Shown: positions 54,101 to 64,000 of the stretch, piece by piece
How the letters are laid out: each line of letters opens with the position of its first letter
Numbering within the stretch: position 1 is the stretch's first letter
DNA from: Plasmodium brasilianum
Taxonomy: Eukaryota > Apicomplexa > Aconoidasida > Haemosporida > Plasmodiidae
DNA length: 64,000 nt
NCBI RefSeq assembly: GCF_023973825.1
Contig: NC_090127.1
Span: 964,001 to 1,028,000, forward strand
Reading direction: 5' to 3'
Notes under the pieces: generated by a model
The model's input: only the letters and a program-made list of their open reading frames with translations
Told to the model about the DNA's origin: nothing
Database searches by the model: none
Position numbers and translations under genes: made by a program

Positions 54101-57100
54101 AATATTTCGTAAAATAGATAATGTATTTTTAATATTATCATCCTTATCTTCTAAATAGGTCAGCTCTTTTTTAAGTAGTAAATATATATCAAATATCTCT
54201 GGTCTGTATGCTTCAAATTCAATGGAGAATATTTTCATGATTGTTCCTACGATTCCGTTTTTAAACGTATAACAAGCATACATATATTTCTTCATATTAT
54301 ATTCATCTAAACTTGAATAATCTATCGTATTTTCTAATTTATCACCATATGGTATTTTATTAACATTTGATTCTTCAGATATATATGCCTTTGGAATCTT
54401 TTTTTTTTTCTTTCTTCTGGAATAATTTTTCAAATTAATGTTAGAAGCATTTGTAAAATCATATTCATTTTCAGTTTTATCTAATTTATCACTTTTGTCA
54501 ACACTCTCTGCAGTAGTATCCTTTGTTCTACGGTAAAAATCTTCATCTGTGCTTTCATGCTTAACTGAAATGGTGTTTATTTTTCTTTCATACGTAGGAA
54601 ATTGATAAAGGAACTTAGACATCGTTTTACCTTTGTCATCGTCTTTTTTCAAATTATCGTAAAAATTATGAGACCCCTCTGATGAATTACTAAAACTTGT
54701 TTTTTCTGCACTCGCATTCATTGTATATTTAAAAAAACACGTATCAAAATTATTCTGATCTTCTCCTTTACTGCTTATAATATCACTACTCCATCTATTC
54801 ATCGTTCGATCATGCGTTTTCATAAAAAGCGATTGCAGATAACTTTCCTCTTTGTACCCAATAGATTCACATTTCCCTTCAAACCATTCGTATATATACT
54901 TTTTAGAAAGTCTTTTCTCTAACTCATGCACACTGACTTTCAAATAAGATCTATATTTAAATATATTAAACCTTTTTTTTATGAAAGGATTCACAGCTTT
55001 TATCCATAATAACACCATAGGGTTTCTCTTAAGAATGCTTACTGTGTATTTCCCCACGGGGAATTTTAATTTCCTTTCTATATTTTTAAAAAAAAAATTT
55101 CGTTTTAAAAAAATAGTAGATAAACTTAAACCTAGAGAAAAAACATCACTTTTTAAATTATATATGGTCCTGTTAAAATATGAATCTAATTTTTCAGGGG
55201 ATGAATATATTGAACTTCCTCTGAATGTTCCATAACTGCTTTCTTCTATAATATAATTAAAATCTCCTAATAAGATATCGATATATTTACTGTGTGCTTG
55301 CTTTTTTTGAACAAAATAATTATCTGCCTTAATATTTCTATGAATTAGACCTAATGATTGTAAATAGTATAACTTAGAAGCTACTTTTAAAAAAAAATCA
55401 TATTTTACATCGTAATCATTATCCATTATATCACGGTTATTCATGACAAAGTGAACTGCATCCTCTTCATTTAATATTCTTAATTTAAATCCAAAATGAT
55501 GTATATTTTTACTTACATATTTTATTACTCTACTAAATATAGATGTATTTGTATAATTTTCATTTTTTCTTATTATTCCAGTAGGTATATTCCAGTGAAG
55601 AATTTCTAAGGCACATTCAGAAACTAGTAAGAATAATTTATTATTAATAAAATGTAAATTAGATATGTTAAAAGTATCTTCATTGTAAAAGTACTTAACG
55701 TTTTTGTAATTCTTACAAGGACTAATGTTAGAATTTAGTAAATAATGTACTAAAAGCAAATATGACTTTAATTCTTCCTCAAAAACGTTGTTGTTATATT
55801 TGTCATTGAAAAAAAATTTTAATGCTGAATAATGAGGATGAAAATTAGCATTAATTAATATCCCTTTGGAGTCTTTAGAAATAACAGACATTTGGTTATC
55901 ATTTCTTAATTTAAAGACATTTAGAATTTTTAAGTAATCTCTATTTATCATATTATAAAACAATTCATTGTAATCGCTAGATCTAATAACACATAAGATG
56001 TCATTTCCATATAACCAATTTAATATGAACATATCTTCTGCTTCTTTTTCAAGTAGACCAACAATCATTCTATTAGGATGCTTATCTAATATATTTTGAT
56101 AGATAGTTAAATCATCTTGTTTCTCAAAAAATTTATCATTTAAATTTTCATTAATATTATGTTGGTTCATATATTTATTAATATTATAATTGGACAGCCC
56201 AAAAAATTTACGTGCAGATTGTTTACTACCTTTTAATAGAGAAGTTACGTCTTGTGGATAATCTTGACCATAATTATGCACTTGTTGATGTAAAGAATTT
56301 TCATTATAATTATTAGTTCCATATGGCTCAGATTTTTGATCATTCAAAGATTCATCCTCATATTCAAACGATTTATCAGGGAAGAGTTTCTTTTCAAGTG
56401 AAATTATATCGTCATCATTGAAATATTCATGTGTTTGAGACTGTTCATCGGATTTAACATTTTCTTCTGATAGGGGTTGTTCATTAGTATTACTCTCTTC
56501 TTCAGATTCTTTTTTTATTTGATCTAATGGGTATTCTATATCAGTGGAATAAGGCTTATCAATTCTTTCTTTTTCTTCAAATACATCATTCTGTTCATTT
56601 TCTAATTCCTTGTCTGTTGCTGATATTTTTTCCGATGAGGCTTTTTCATCATATATTTTTTGAATAGATGGCGCTATTTGATCTGTTATTGTTTGCTCAT
56701 TTTCCTTTTTCTCTTGTTCTAATTTTACTTGTTCTTGTGAGATTTTCTCAGCCAATGAAGGATTTTCATTGGATAATGACTTTTCTTTGACACTTAATTT
56801 TCCCTTATTTGTTAACTCCTTATCAGATACATTTTTTTTATTTGATGAATCTTTATCAAAAGTAGAGTTTTTTTCAGTATTTCTATCTTGAAGTAGTTTA
56901 CTACTAGCTAGTACATTAGCCATAACATTAGCAACGCTATCAGCTGTTATCATTGCACTAGTACTTAAAGGTATACTTTTAGTGTCATTAGAAAATATAT
57001 CTTTTACTTTTTTCATATATCCTAAAACACCAGATATATAGGAAGAATTAGAATTCGAGTTATTGGTCTCATTCTCAGTGTTATCTTTGTCTTTATTTTC

Positions 57101-58312
57101 ATTTTTTTGGATTCCCTTAATATTTGAAGTACTCTGAACTTTAGTATTATTAACTGGAGAATTATGACGTTTAATATCCCTCTCTTTACTCTCTTTAGTA
57201 AGATCAATATTTATATCATACTTGTCTTTGAAGATATCAGTCTTCCTTGTTTCGTTAATTATATGCTCATTTTTATCCCTCTCCTCACGAATGGTATTTA
57301 CAGTGCTATTGCTACTAGTATTAACATTGCTGTTGTTAATTCTATCGTTATTGCTATCATTAACACCGCTTTCAGTAATATCTGAATTTTTATTAGTATC
57401 ATTTACATTAGCATTACTGTTGCTACCTCCTCCTCCTTGTTGTTCACTATTAGCGGATCCTGGAGCTACTTTTCTATAGCTTTCTCCCATGTTTTTATCA
57501 TCTGATTTTGATTTTGCTTTTAATTCGACAAAAGACAATGCACTACTGTTTTTTGTGTATATAACATTTCCCTCGTCTTTTATTTTCCTACATGCCATAT
57601 TGTATTTACACAATGTTTCATTTGATATGTGAGATCCAAAATAGTGATCACTTGCTTTATTATATTTGGATTTATTTTTTTCTTTTAATTTTGACTGCTT
57701 CTCATGTACATTATAAAATTTGCTCCATGTGCTATTTTTGTTTTCATTTGTGGAATTGTTGTACCTTTTGTCATTTTTCTCTATGAAGCTGTAATGTTGA
57801 GGAGAATAAAAATTGATATTATGTATGCCCACTTCTGAGTTATTTCGATATTTTGCTAGATAAAAATGAGGATAAAAATTTTTATATTTGTTACTATTAG
57901 TGAAATATTTTGATAACCATGTATAAATAAAAGCATATTTAATTATACCCTTATTCTGCAATTCTAAATGCACCGGATTATATTTATTTAGATAGAAATA
58001 TATATCATTCTCATTTACAATACCATTCTCATTCATTAAAATCTCCATCTCAAAATTGTTACTCATAATTTGAATATCTCTAGAATATATGGAATCATAA
58101 GTGAAGATATCTTTATCTTCTGTTTCAAATATTATAACCTCTTGACTTTCTTCTGATTCAATTATATTATCCCTTAATAAATTATACATAATGAATCGAT
58201 CTTCGACCTTTTTGACTACAAAGGAATGGAGAAAAAAAAAGAAAAACGAATTTGACATAAATAAAAGTATGGGAAAACACATGTAGACATACACATGCAG
58301 ACGTAAGAACAT
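51141..58312 (-). CDS. Giant protein with a degenerate protein-kinase-like domain (pseudokinase)
   Basis: At least two exons: about 58312-51941 and 51626-51141, joined in phase 0 (GAG|gtattt to ACTCAG|AGC), giving about 2285 residues. An N-terminal Ser/Asn/Glu/Lys-rich half is disordered. A kinase-like domain spans about residues 800-1110: a VAIK-like HYSALKFFF (K832), EEELKSYLLL (helix C), LGLIHRNIKADNYF (catalytic loop, Asp of HRD replaced by Asn993), LLGDFNYIIEESSYG (DFG is DFN), SSPEKL and KSDVFSLGLSLSTIFL. Loss of the catalytic Asp points to a pseudokinase. About 1100 further residues show no known domain. The N-terminus is uncertain: either a signal-like FPILLFMSNSFFFFFLHS from 58312, or an acceptor at 58216 (CATTCCTTTGTAG) joining it to upstream exons, possibly the gene at 58770-60022. 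Confidence 0.78.
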
Positions 58313-58769
58313 ATGTTTATTCCGCTTTTATAGAAGGTTTCACAAAACATTTAAAAGAACTTAATAGAGGTAAATACTCTGAAGGTGTGCAAGTAATTTT
58401 TTCTTTTTTTTTTTAATATGCTAATAATAGTTTTGTAAAACTAACAATTTTATTTATTAATAACTTTCAACACTTTCAACAAATGTCCAACGATATTTAA
58501 TTGTACTTTAAAATGCATTATAGATAGAAGCATAAGCAAAATACCTTGTATATTTTAGTATTTTAAGTATAATACACAGTTTTTATAAAAATCAAAAAAA
58601 GGAGGAAAAAAAAATTAGAATAATTATTGTGTACTTAAGAAATTAGGATAAAATATGAGATAACATATTTCATGCATTTTTATTTTTTGTAGTATGTATT
58701 ACATATTTGTTATTTTATTCTGTTCTATTTTATTATTTATTATTTTTATTTTTTATTTTTGTAGCTGTA
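58313..58769. other. Gap between two minus-strand coding regions; intergenic or intron
   Basis: About 460 bases, AT-rich, with poly(T) at 58404-58416. Either it separates two genes or it is part of an intron that joins them, ending at the acceptor at 58216. No ORF within. Confidence 0.5.
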
Positions 58770-60022
58770 CTAACAATTTTTTTCCAGGTCACATAGAACA
58801 CTATAACCTCTTTCCATTCTTTGGGACACATACTTTATTTTATCAAAGGAAATTAAATTCTTAAGGAATTCATCACTTGCCTTCTGTTTAGATATTTCAG
58901 AATAATTCTTTTTTATATTGAAAGTATTGCTAACATATGGATTAATAAATTTAAAATTTATATATTCTAAATATTTCTTTTTAGAACTATAAAATGATTT
59001 TAAATTATTAAAAAAGTTGTCATATGTTAGGTTTAATTTGTTCTTCAATGATTTCCTTAATATTTTAAATTGTTGTAATTCATCTGTGTTAAAAGAAATA
59101 GTCCCATAATATTTTTCTACTCCTTCATCACATCTTACTGTAATGTTATAATTATTTTTTTGTAGCACTTTCATGTGTGCATTGAACCATTTTTCTGTTT
59201 GATTAATATTGTCTTTTAGAGAATTCCTTATAACAGCAAAAGTTGCTACATAAATTATCTTGTTATTATAAAATTGAAATTTTGCTTCATATAACTCTTT
59301 CTGATTATCATTATAAAACGATTTAACATACACTAATTTTAATTTTCCTTTAATATAGGAAAACCTTTTTATATCCTCAATGGATGTATATATAATAGGT
59401 ATTTTTTTTTTTTTTTAATTTTTTCATTATGTTTTTTTTCCTCTTTAGAAGGTTCTTTAATTCCGATTTTTCCCTTCAAGTTTTTCCTTTCGTCTGAAAA
59501 TGGGTTAGTGTTAGTTCTTTTTAAATAACTCGTTTTCGTTATTTTTTCATTATAACTAGTACTACTATTATCATATGCACTATTATCATAAGCATTATCA
59601 TTATCAGCACTATCATCATTACGACTATCAACATCACTACTATCAACATCACTACTATCAATATCACTACTATCAATATCACTACTATCAATATCACTTC
59701 TCTCAATATCACTACTATCAATATCACTACTATAAATATAACTACTCTCTTCATCACTACCTGCGACATTATGATCCTCATGGTCTACAGAAAAAAAGGT
59801 TGTTTCATCGTGCCCAGATGTATTCCTTCTACTTGTCTCACTTGTTTTCCCCTCCTCATTATTAATATTTGTATTTTTAATACTTTTAATTTTTAAAGAA
59901 TGTATAAAGAAAGAAAAATCACAGTTTTTTTTTTTTATATATTTGTTTAAAATAAAGATAACAGCATTAAAAATGAAAAGTCTCTTTATAAAAGAAGTAA
60001 ATTTCATTATGTGTAAAGGCAC
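58770..60022 (-). CDS. Secreted acidic-repeat protein, frame broken in a poly(A) run
   Basis: Two adjacent ORFs in different frames (60022-59369 and 59398-58770) look like one protein. The first has a signal sequence after MKFT (FIKRLFIFNAVIFILNKY; the Met at 60007 is a good alternative start), a DIDSS repeat and a basic stretch ending in Lys codons from a 15-base poly(A). Just after it, the next frame continues with IPIIYTSIEDIKRFSYIKG and an ordered C-terminal ~205 residues (YNNKIIYVATFAVIRNSL, FDKIKYVSQRMERGYSVLCD). Changing the run by one base, to 13 or 16 A, would fuse them to about 415 residues. A homopolymer sequencing error is more likely than a real mutation. No family is recognised. 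It may instead be the 5' part of the pseudokinase gene. Confidence 0.7.
59402..59416 (-). other. 15-base poly(A) run (poly(T) on +), site of apparent frameshift
   Basis: Between the codons KHNEKI and the PIIYTSIED continuation the minus strand reads fifteen consecutive A. The upstream frame runs into TAA at 59369-59371, whereas the coding-like sequence continues in the adjacent frame. Confidence 0.8.
59620..59750 (-). repeat. 15-bp coding tandem repeat (DIDSS)
   Basis: About eight copies of a 15-base unit encode DIDSS, DIERS and DVDSS. The block is highly acidic and Ser-rich, and may be phosphorylated; its length is probably variable. Confidence 0.9.
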
Positions 60023-60940
60023 AAAATTAAAACGAAACTATATTATTATATAATCACACAACAAGTTGTATTTCTACTCCTAAATAAGTATCATCCTTAG
60101 TATTCTATTTACGAAGAAATGCAGAGATAATTGTCTATCAACGTGTTAATCCGTCTATCTTTCCATATATATATATATATATATGCACATAAAGGTAAAC
60201 GAAAACTGAGCAAATTTTTTGCAGCACACGTATCGTTACGGTACTATGTGCAGCATTTCCTTAACCAACATTTTATCTTTAAATATTCGAATAGTTCATT
60301 TTTATTATTATTATTTTTTTTTTTTACTGCGGTATATTCAGTGAATATTTCGTTTATTTACAAAAAAAAACTAAATTTATTTCATTGTATATTATGTATA
60401 CATATAATTTTAGGACATTATCAGATAAAAAGAAATAAAGGAGAAATAATGAAGAAGGATATATCTATCCAATATTCTGTGCATACGAAAATACATATAT
60501 ATATATCAAAATTTAATGGGTCTATACGTATATATTTTTATTGTGCACAAAATTGCACCTTCGATTACGTATTCTTTCTCTTTTTGGAAGTATTTTTGAA
60601 TATATTCCTTTTATAAATGAATACGTCTTTTTTCTTTTTTTTTTTTCTTTTTTTTTAAATTCAATTATTACTTTGATTCCTCGTGAAATGTAACAAATTT
60701 TAATTAAAAAAATGTGCCCTAAATTATCAAATGCTCTCTATTAGTTAATTATATGATATAGCAATATTCGTATTTTTGGTTAGATTGGGCTCATTGAAAA
60801 AAGAAAAAACAGTCAATTATACATTTTAAAATTAAAAAATTGAAAATTTAAAAGGTTCCAAAGCTTTGGGTGTACCACTTACCTTTTTTATATATATTGT
60901 TTTCATTTTCAAAAAAAACAAGACAGGAGTAATCACTTTA

Positions 60941-60980
<40 letters not shown>

Positions 60981-63682
60981 AGAGAAATAGATAGGGAGAG
61001 AAAGATTCAAGCGTACATACTTATATATAAAAAAAAAATTAATTATATACTCAACACGGTTATTAAAGTGCGCATAAAACTATATGAATATATGGGTATA
61101 TGCCCTAAAAGTCTTATATTTTATGTATCACTCTTTTAGATTTCAAATACAAATAATAATACGTGTGAACTACAAAATTAAAGGATTTGTTATGTAACAT
61201 CTAAGATACGAGCGTTGAAGAAATTTATTCTTCAAGTTTTTTCAGAAAAATGTAATCATAACGATATTTTGACCTTTCAGACATAACTGTAATAGATTTT
61301 ATATTCTTTTTTTTTCCTTTGCCTTTTCGTGTGTTAAATGTTTTAGTAAATATTCTTTTAAAAAAACATCAAAATTAAAAGAAAATAGCTAAACTTAAGT
61401 ATGTCATAAAAAATTGTTTAAATTTTATTTTAAAACAGTGGTCACCCATTAACAGTAAAATAATAAAGTTTAAGCATATTGCGTACCAATAATACATTTG
61501 ATCCGGAAAACAATTATAAAAAAATATTTTTCATTTTGGGTAAAACGTATTGGATATTAAGAATATTTTCTTAGAAGGAAAACTCAAGTCAAATACAGCA
61601 AAGTTGGTAATTTATTTTTCACGTTTTTACAATGATATTTATATTTAATTTTAGATTCGTTCTCTATTCAAGCGAAAAAAAAAAAAATATATCTAACATT
61701 TTACTTATATATATATATAAACATATCATTTAAGCTTAAGGAAATAAAATTTTACATCTAAAATCGTCTAAATAACACAAAAAGAATTTGAAGTTAAAAG
61801 GCATTAAAACAGATTAGGTTCAAAAATATGAAAAGAAGATAACTCAAAAATTTAAAAAGGGTATAAGCTAAAATACGTAAAAAGAGTTCAATCTCAAAAA
61901 TATAAAAAGTATTTAAGCTTAAAGATGTAAAAATTCAAAAATAAAAATTATAATTCGTATTCATATCGTTGTAATGGCACACTTAATAAAATGGTTGTTG
62001 ATACTGCAAAATTATTTTAATACAAATAAGTAACCTCTTTAGTACTTTATTTTAAAATATCGTTTTTTTATTTTATTTTATTTATAAGAATAACTGCTTT
62101 TATGTAATATATATTTTACATTTCGTTTTTTTTCTTTTTCCTCGTTCTATTGTTATTTTATTTATTTTATTTTTTTTTTTGTATAATTTTATTCGATAAT
62201 CTAATTGTTAGGAGTATTACTTTTAACTTTAACTATGTTTTTACATAGAGTTTTTTTTCTATTTTAAAAATATTCCCCAATATTTCTTTTTTTGATGTTA
62301 ATTCCTCTTTATTCATTACTTAAGCGTTTATAAATAAATATATAATGTATTGTAAATATATAATGTATAAATTAATATAGAATTTATTTAAAAATATATA
62401 ATGTACAGAAGAATACATACTGTATTTATAAATACATAATATACATATAAATATATAATGTTATATGAATATATGATGTTTATATGAATATATAATGTAT
62501 ATATAAAATATATTCTGTAAATGGATAATACAAACATATGATGTGCATATATATTTATTCATAGATAACTAATGTTTACATGATATTTTTAAGTATGAAA
62601 AATAATAGCACACCCTTTATGTGAAATATTTTTGGCTCATATAAAAATTTTTAAAATTTTTTATTTACACATAATAAAAGAATATAAAATATTTTTCCAG
62701 GTTATATATATATAATAATATTTATATATAATATATTATTATATATATATATTATATATATATTTTTTCTTTTTTTCCTTAACTGTTTTAAATATTGCTA
62801 TTTAAACATCTGATTTTCTTGCCTTACACCAAAGGAAGCGCTTGTTAAAAATAATAAAATGGGTAAAGGAAGCAATGCATGTGTAGGTTTTAAAAAGAGA
62901 ACTAAAATAACAGTAATATAAAAAATTTGTTAAACTAGTACTAATGATTTCTTTTTTTTTATGTACAAATTCAAATAGAAAAGAAACCAAGCAAGGGAGA
63001 GGAAAAACGTTGAAGTAAAAGCGGGGAAATCTCAACTAAAAGCGAATAAAGAAGCACTGAACGTTATTTGCAAAGTAAACAAAGAAAAAAATACATAAAA
63101 GTTGAGCAGTGTATGCATTTTTGTGTATAGCAAAACCAGTTAGAAATTAAACTTTTATGTACATTTCACATGATAAATTTTTTTTTTTTTTTCAAGTGAT
63201 CATATTTATGCATACATGATATTAAACAGTATGAATACATTTCAATTTCTTCAAACAATTTTGCTTTATATTTATTTATATTTTACTTTTTCCTTAAGGT
63301 GTGTTATACTGTATTTATGCAGACGCAGAGTATTGCACAGCTAGCCGAGCATGCCCAAAATAAACATAATAAAGACGTTAAGGAATGTTTTCCTGATAAA
63401 TTTCTAAGTTTATAATATGTGCATGATTCTTAAACGTGCTTATTTTATACTTTTCTACGTCATCTTGCATTTTTACGTTACTACGTAATTTCTTTTTTTC
63501 TTTTTTTTTTTTTTGTAATTATTATATTATATAAAGCATTTTTTAAAGTATATAAAAAAGTTATATATATATATATACATGCATACAAGCATACATACAT
63601 ATATCAAGCAAAAATAAGAAAAAACACAAAAGAAAAGGATTACATAGCAATGTTAAATAACTGGTTTGTTTTGTTTTTCTTC
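60023..63682. other. 3.6-kb gene-free AT-rich tract
   Basis: The longest non-coding stretch in the window. It has TA microsatellites (60166-60184, 60941-60972), AT dyads at 62705-62762, a degenerate repeat of CTCAAAAATATAAAAAG type (about 61800-61950) and a degenerate ATATATAATGTAT repeat (about 62325-62545). ORFs at 60131-60616 and 62802-63035 lack coding character. It must contain the promoter of the minus-strand gene to its left. A short, less AT-rich patch at 63310-63380 (GCAGACGCAGAGTATTGCAC, then AGCTAGCCGAGCATGCCC) stands out, but I cannot assign it. Confidence 0.5.
62325..62545. repeat. Degenerate AT repeat (ATATATAATGTAT)
   Basis: Eight to ten diverged copies of a roughly 20-25 base unit with the core AATATATAATGTATA. 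It is purely AT except for a recurring G. It resembles the diffuse AT repeats common in Plasmodium intergenic DNA. Confidence 0.6.
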
Positions 63683-64000
63683 TTAAATCGAAATTTTCAA
63701 AGAATATAATAATGTGTAAATGTCTGAAAAAAAGTTATTATTTTTCAAGTATGTACTATTCAGTATACTTAACAGAAGTTCCATAGTTTTCAATAAAAAC
63801 GGGTTGATTTCATATCTTGTTAATTTAAACGTATTATAAATGAATGTTGTTTTAGTTTTAATAATATTTATTTCATCATAGAAATAACTGTTGTAATAGA
63901 GAACTATATTTTTTTGAAAAAAAATATACAAATTGATTAGGAGGATAATTATTTTATTAAATAAATTACTTAAGCAAATAAGGATATTAGAATCAAACAA
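63683..64000 (-). CDS. 3' end of an unrecognised gene (partial)
   Basis: The minus-strand frame is open from the window edge to the stop at 63683-63685, giving the C-terminal 105 residues of a gene that starts beyond the window. It is rich in Leu, Ile, Asn and Tyr, without microsatellite-derived runs, and looks helical (NPFLLKTMELLLSILNSTYL). No family is recognised. It is probably genuine because the frame stays open over 318 bases with varied residue use in very AT-rich DNA. Confidence 0.6.
   Translation of the reverse strand: MFDSNILICLSNLFNKIIILLINLYIFFQKNIVLYYNSYFYDEINIIKTKTTFIYNTFKLTRYEINPFLLKTMELLLSILNSTYLKNNNFFSDIYTLLYSLKISI

Noticed and set aside
59575..59865. Plus-strand ORF rich in HYYQYHYYQ
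   Set aside because: Antisense shadow of the DIDSS repeat.
60131..60616. 161-codon plus-strand ORF
   Set aside because: Low-complexity Phe/Leu/Tyr/Ile composition from poly(T) and TA runs, no ordered motif and no likely start context.
62802..63035. 77-codon minus-strand ORF
   Set aside because: Hydrophobic Phe/Tyr-rich translation of AT DNA without recognisable pattern; kept only as a remote possibility.
60023..63682. Could the gene-free AT-rich tract be a centromere?
   Set aside because: Plasmodium centromeres are about 2-4 kb, more than 95% AT, with compact tandem repeats. Here AT content is not that extreme, homopolymer-rich intergenic DNA dominates, and the repeats are weak and spread out. 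From memory, the P. falciparum chromosome 13 centromere is not next to Rab11a.
1..64000. tRNA, rRNA, CRISPR, transposon or virus-like elements
   Set aside because: No tRNA B-box (GGTTCGAATCC type) in a fitting cloverleaf, no rRNA-like GC-rich block, no spaced direct repeats of CRISPR form and no transposase or reverse transcriptase motifs were seen on either strand.

Overview
This window is nuclear DNA from a malaria parasite (Plasmodium). The evidence is extreme A+T richness, (TA)n and poly(A)/poly(T) microsatellites between genes, Asn- and Lys-rich low-complexity inserts inside conserved proteins, short phase-consistent introns, and a gene set that includes Rab11a, an apicoplast-type ClpS and a mitochondrial 2-oxoglutarate dehydrogenase E2. 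From memory, Rab11a and the E2 gene are near neighbours on P. falciparum chromosome 13, so the window probably corresponds to that block. Base composition and protein divergence suggest another species, perhaps of the malariae/ovale type. I cannot fix the species without a search.

Layout, left part (1-20 kb): the 3' end of an unrecognised gene (+); a PP2A scaffold (A) subunit with a repeat-bearing insert (-); a small secreted, single-TM, coiled-coil protein (+); then two large, divergently transcribed, secreted paralogous proteins (- and +) separated by 3.1 kb. These paralogs are Plasmodium proteins I cannot name. Each seems to carry the same domain twice.

Middle part (20-46 kb): a five-exon ClpS adaptor (-) whose last intron is in frame and hides in a longer ORF; a TBC-domain RabGAP (+); a degenerate endonuclease/exonuclease/phosphatase-fold protein (-); a mitochondrial inner-membrane-peptidase-like (IMP2-type) signal peptidase (-); a six-exon SNAP-25/SNAP-29-like Qbc SNARE (+); five-exon Rab11a (+); a large coiled-coil protein with several PH-like domains (+); 2-oxoglutarate dehydrogenase E2 with two short 5' exons (+); and a four-exon RRM protein related to the RRM of cyclophilin E (-). 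RabGAP, SNARE and Rab11a lie within about 13 kb and all concern vesicle traffic.

Right part (46-64 kb): a possible tiny gene; a single-exon protein whose two ends look like the N- and C-terminal domains of a Rad21/Rec8 kleisin (+); a protein of more than 2,200 residues with a kinase-like domain carrying HRN and DFN instead of HRD and DFG (-); a secreted, acidic-repeat protein interrupted by an apparent frameshift in a 15-base poly(A) run (-), which might be the 5' part of the pseudokinase gene; a 3.6 kb gene-free AT-rich tract; and the 3' end of another gene (-) running off the window.

The observations most worth following are the divergent secreted paralog pair with its internal duplication and possible GNAT-like fold, the pseudokinase, the degenerate phosphodiesterase-fold protein, the candidate kleisin, the hidden ClpS intron and the poly(A) frameshift. 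Family assignments rest on motif recognition by eye. Splice models were derived by hand from GT/AG sites, reading phase and family alignment.
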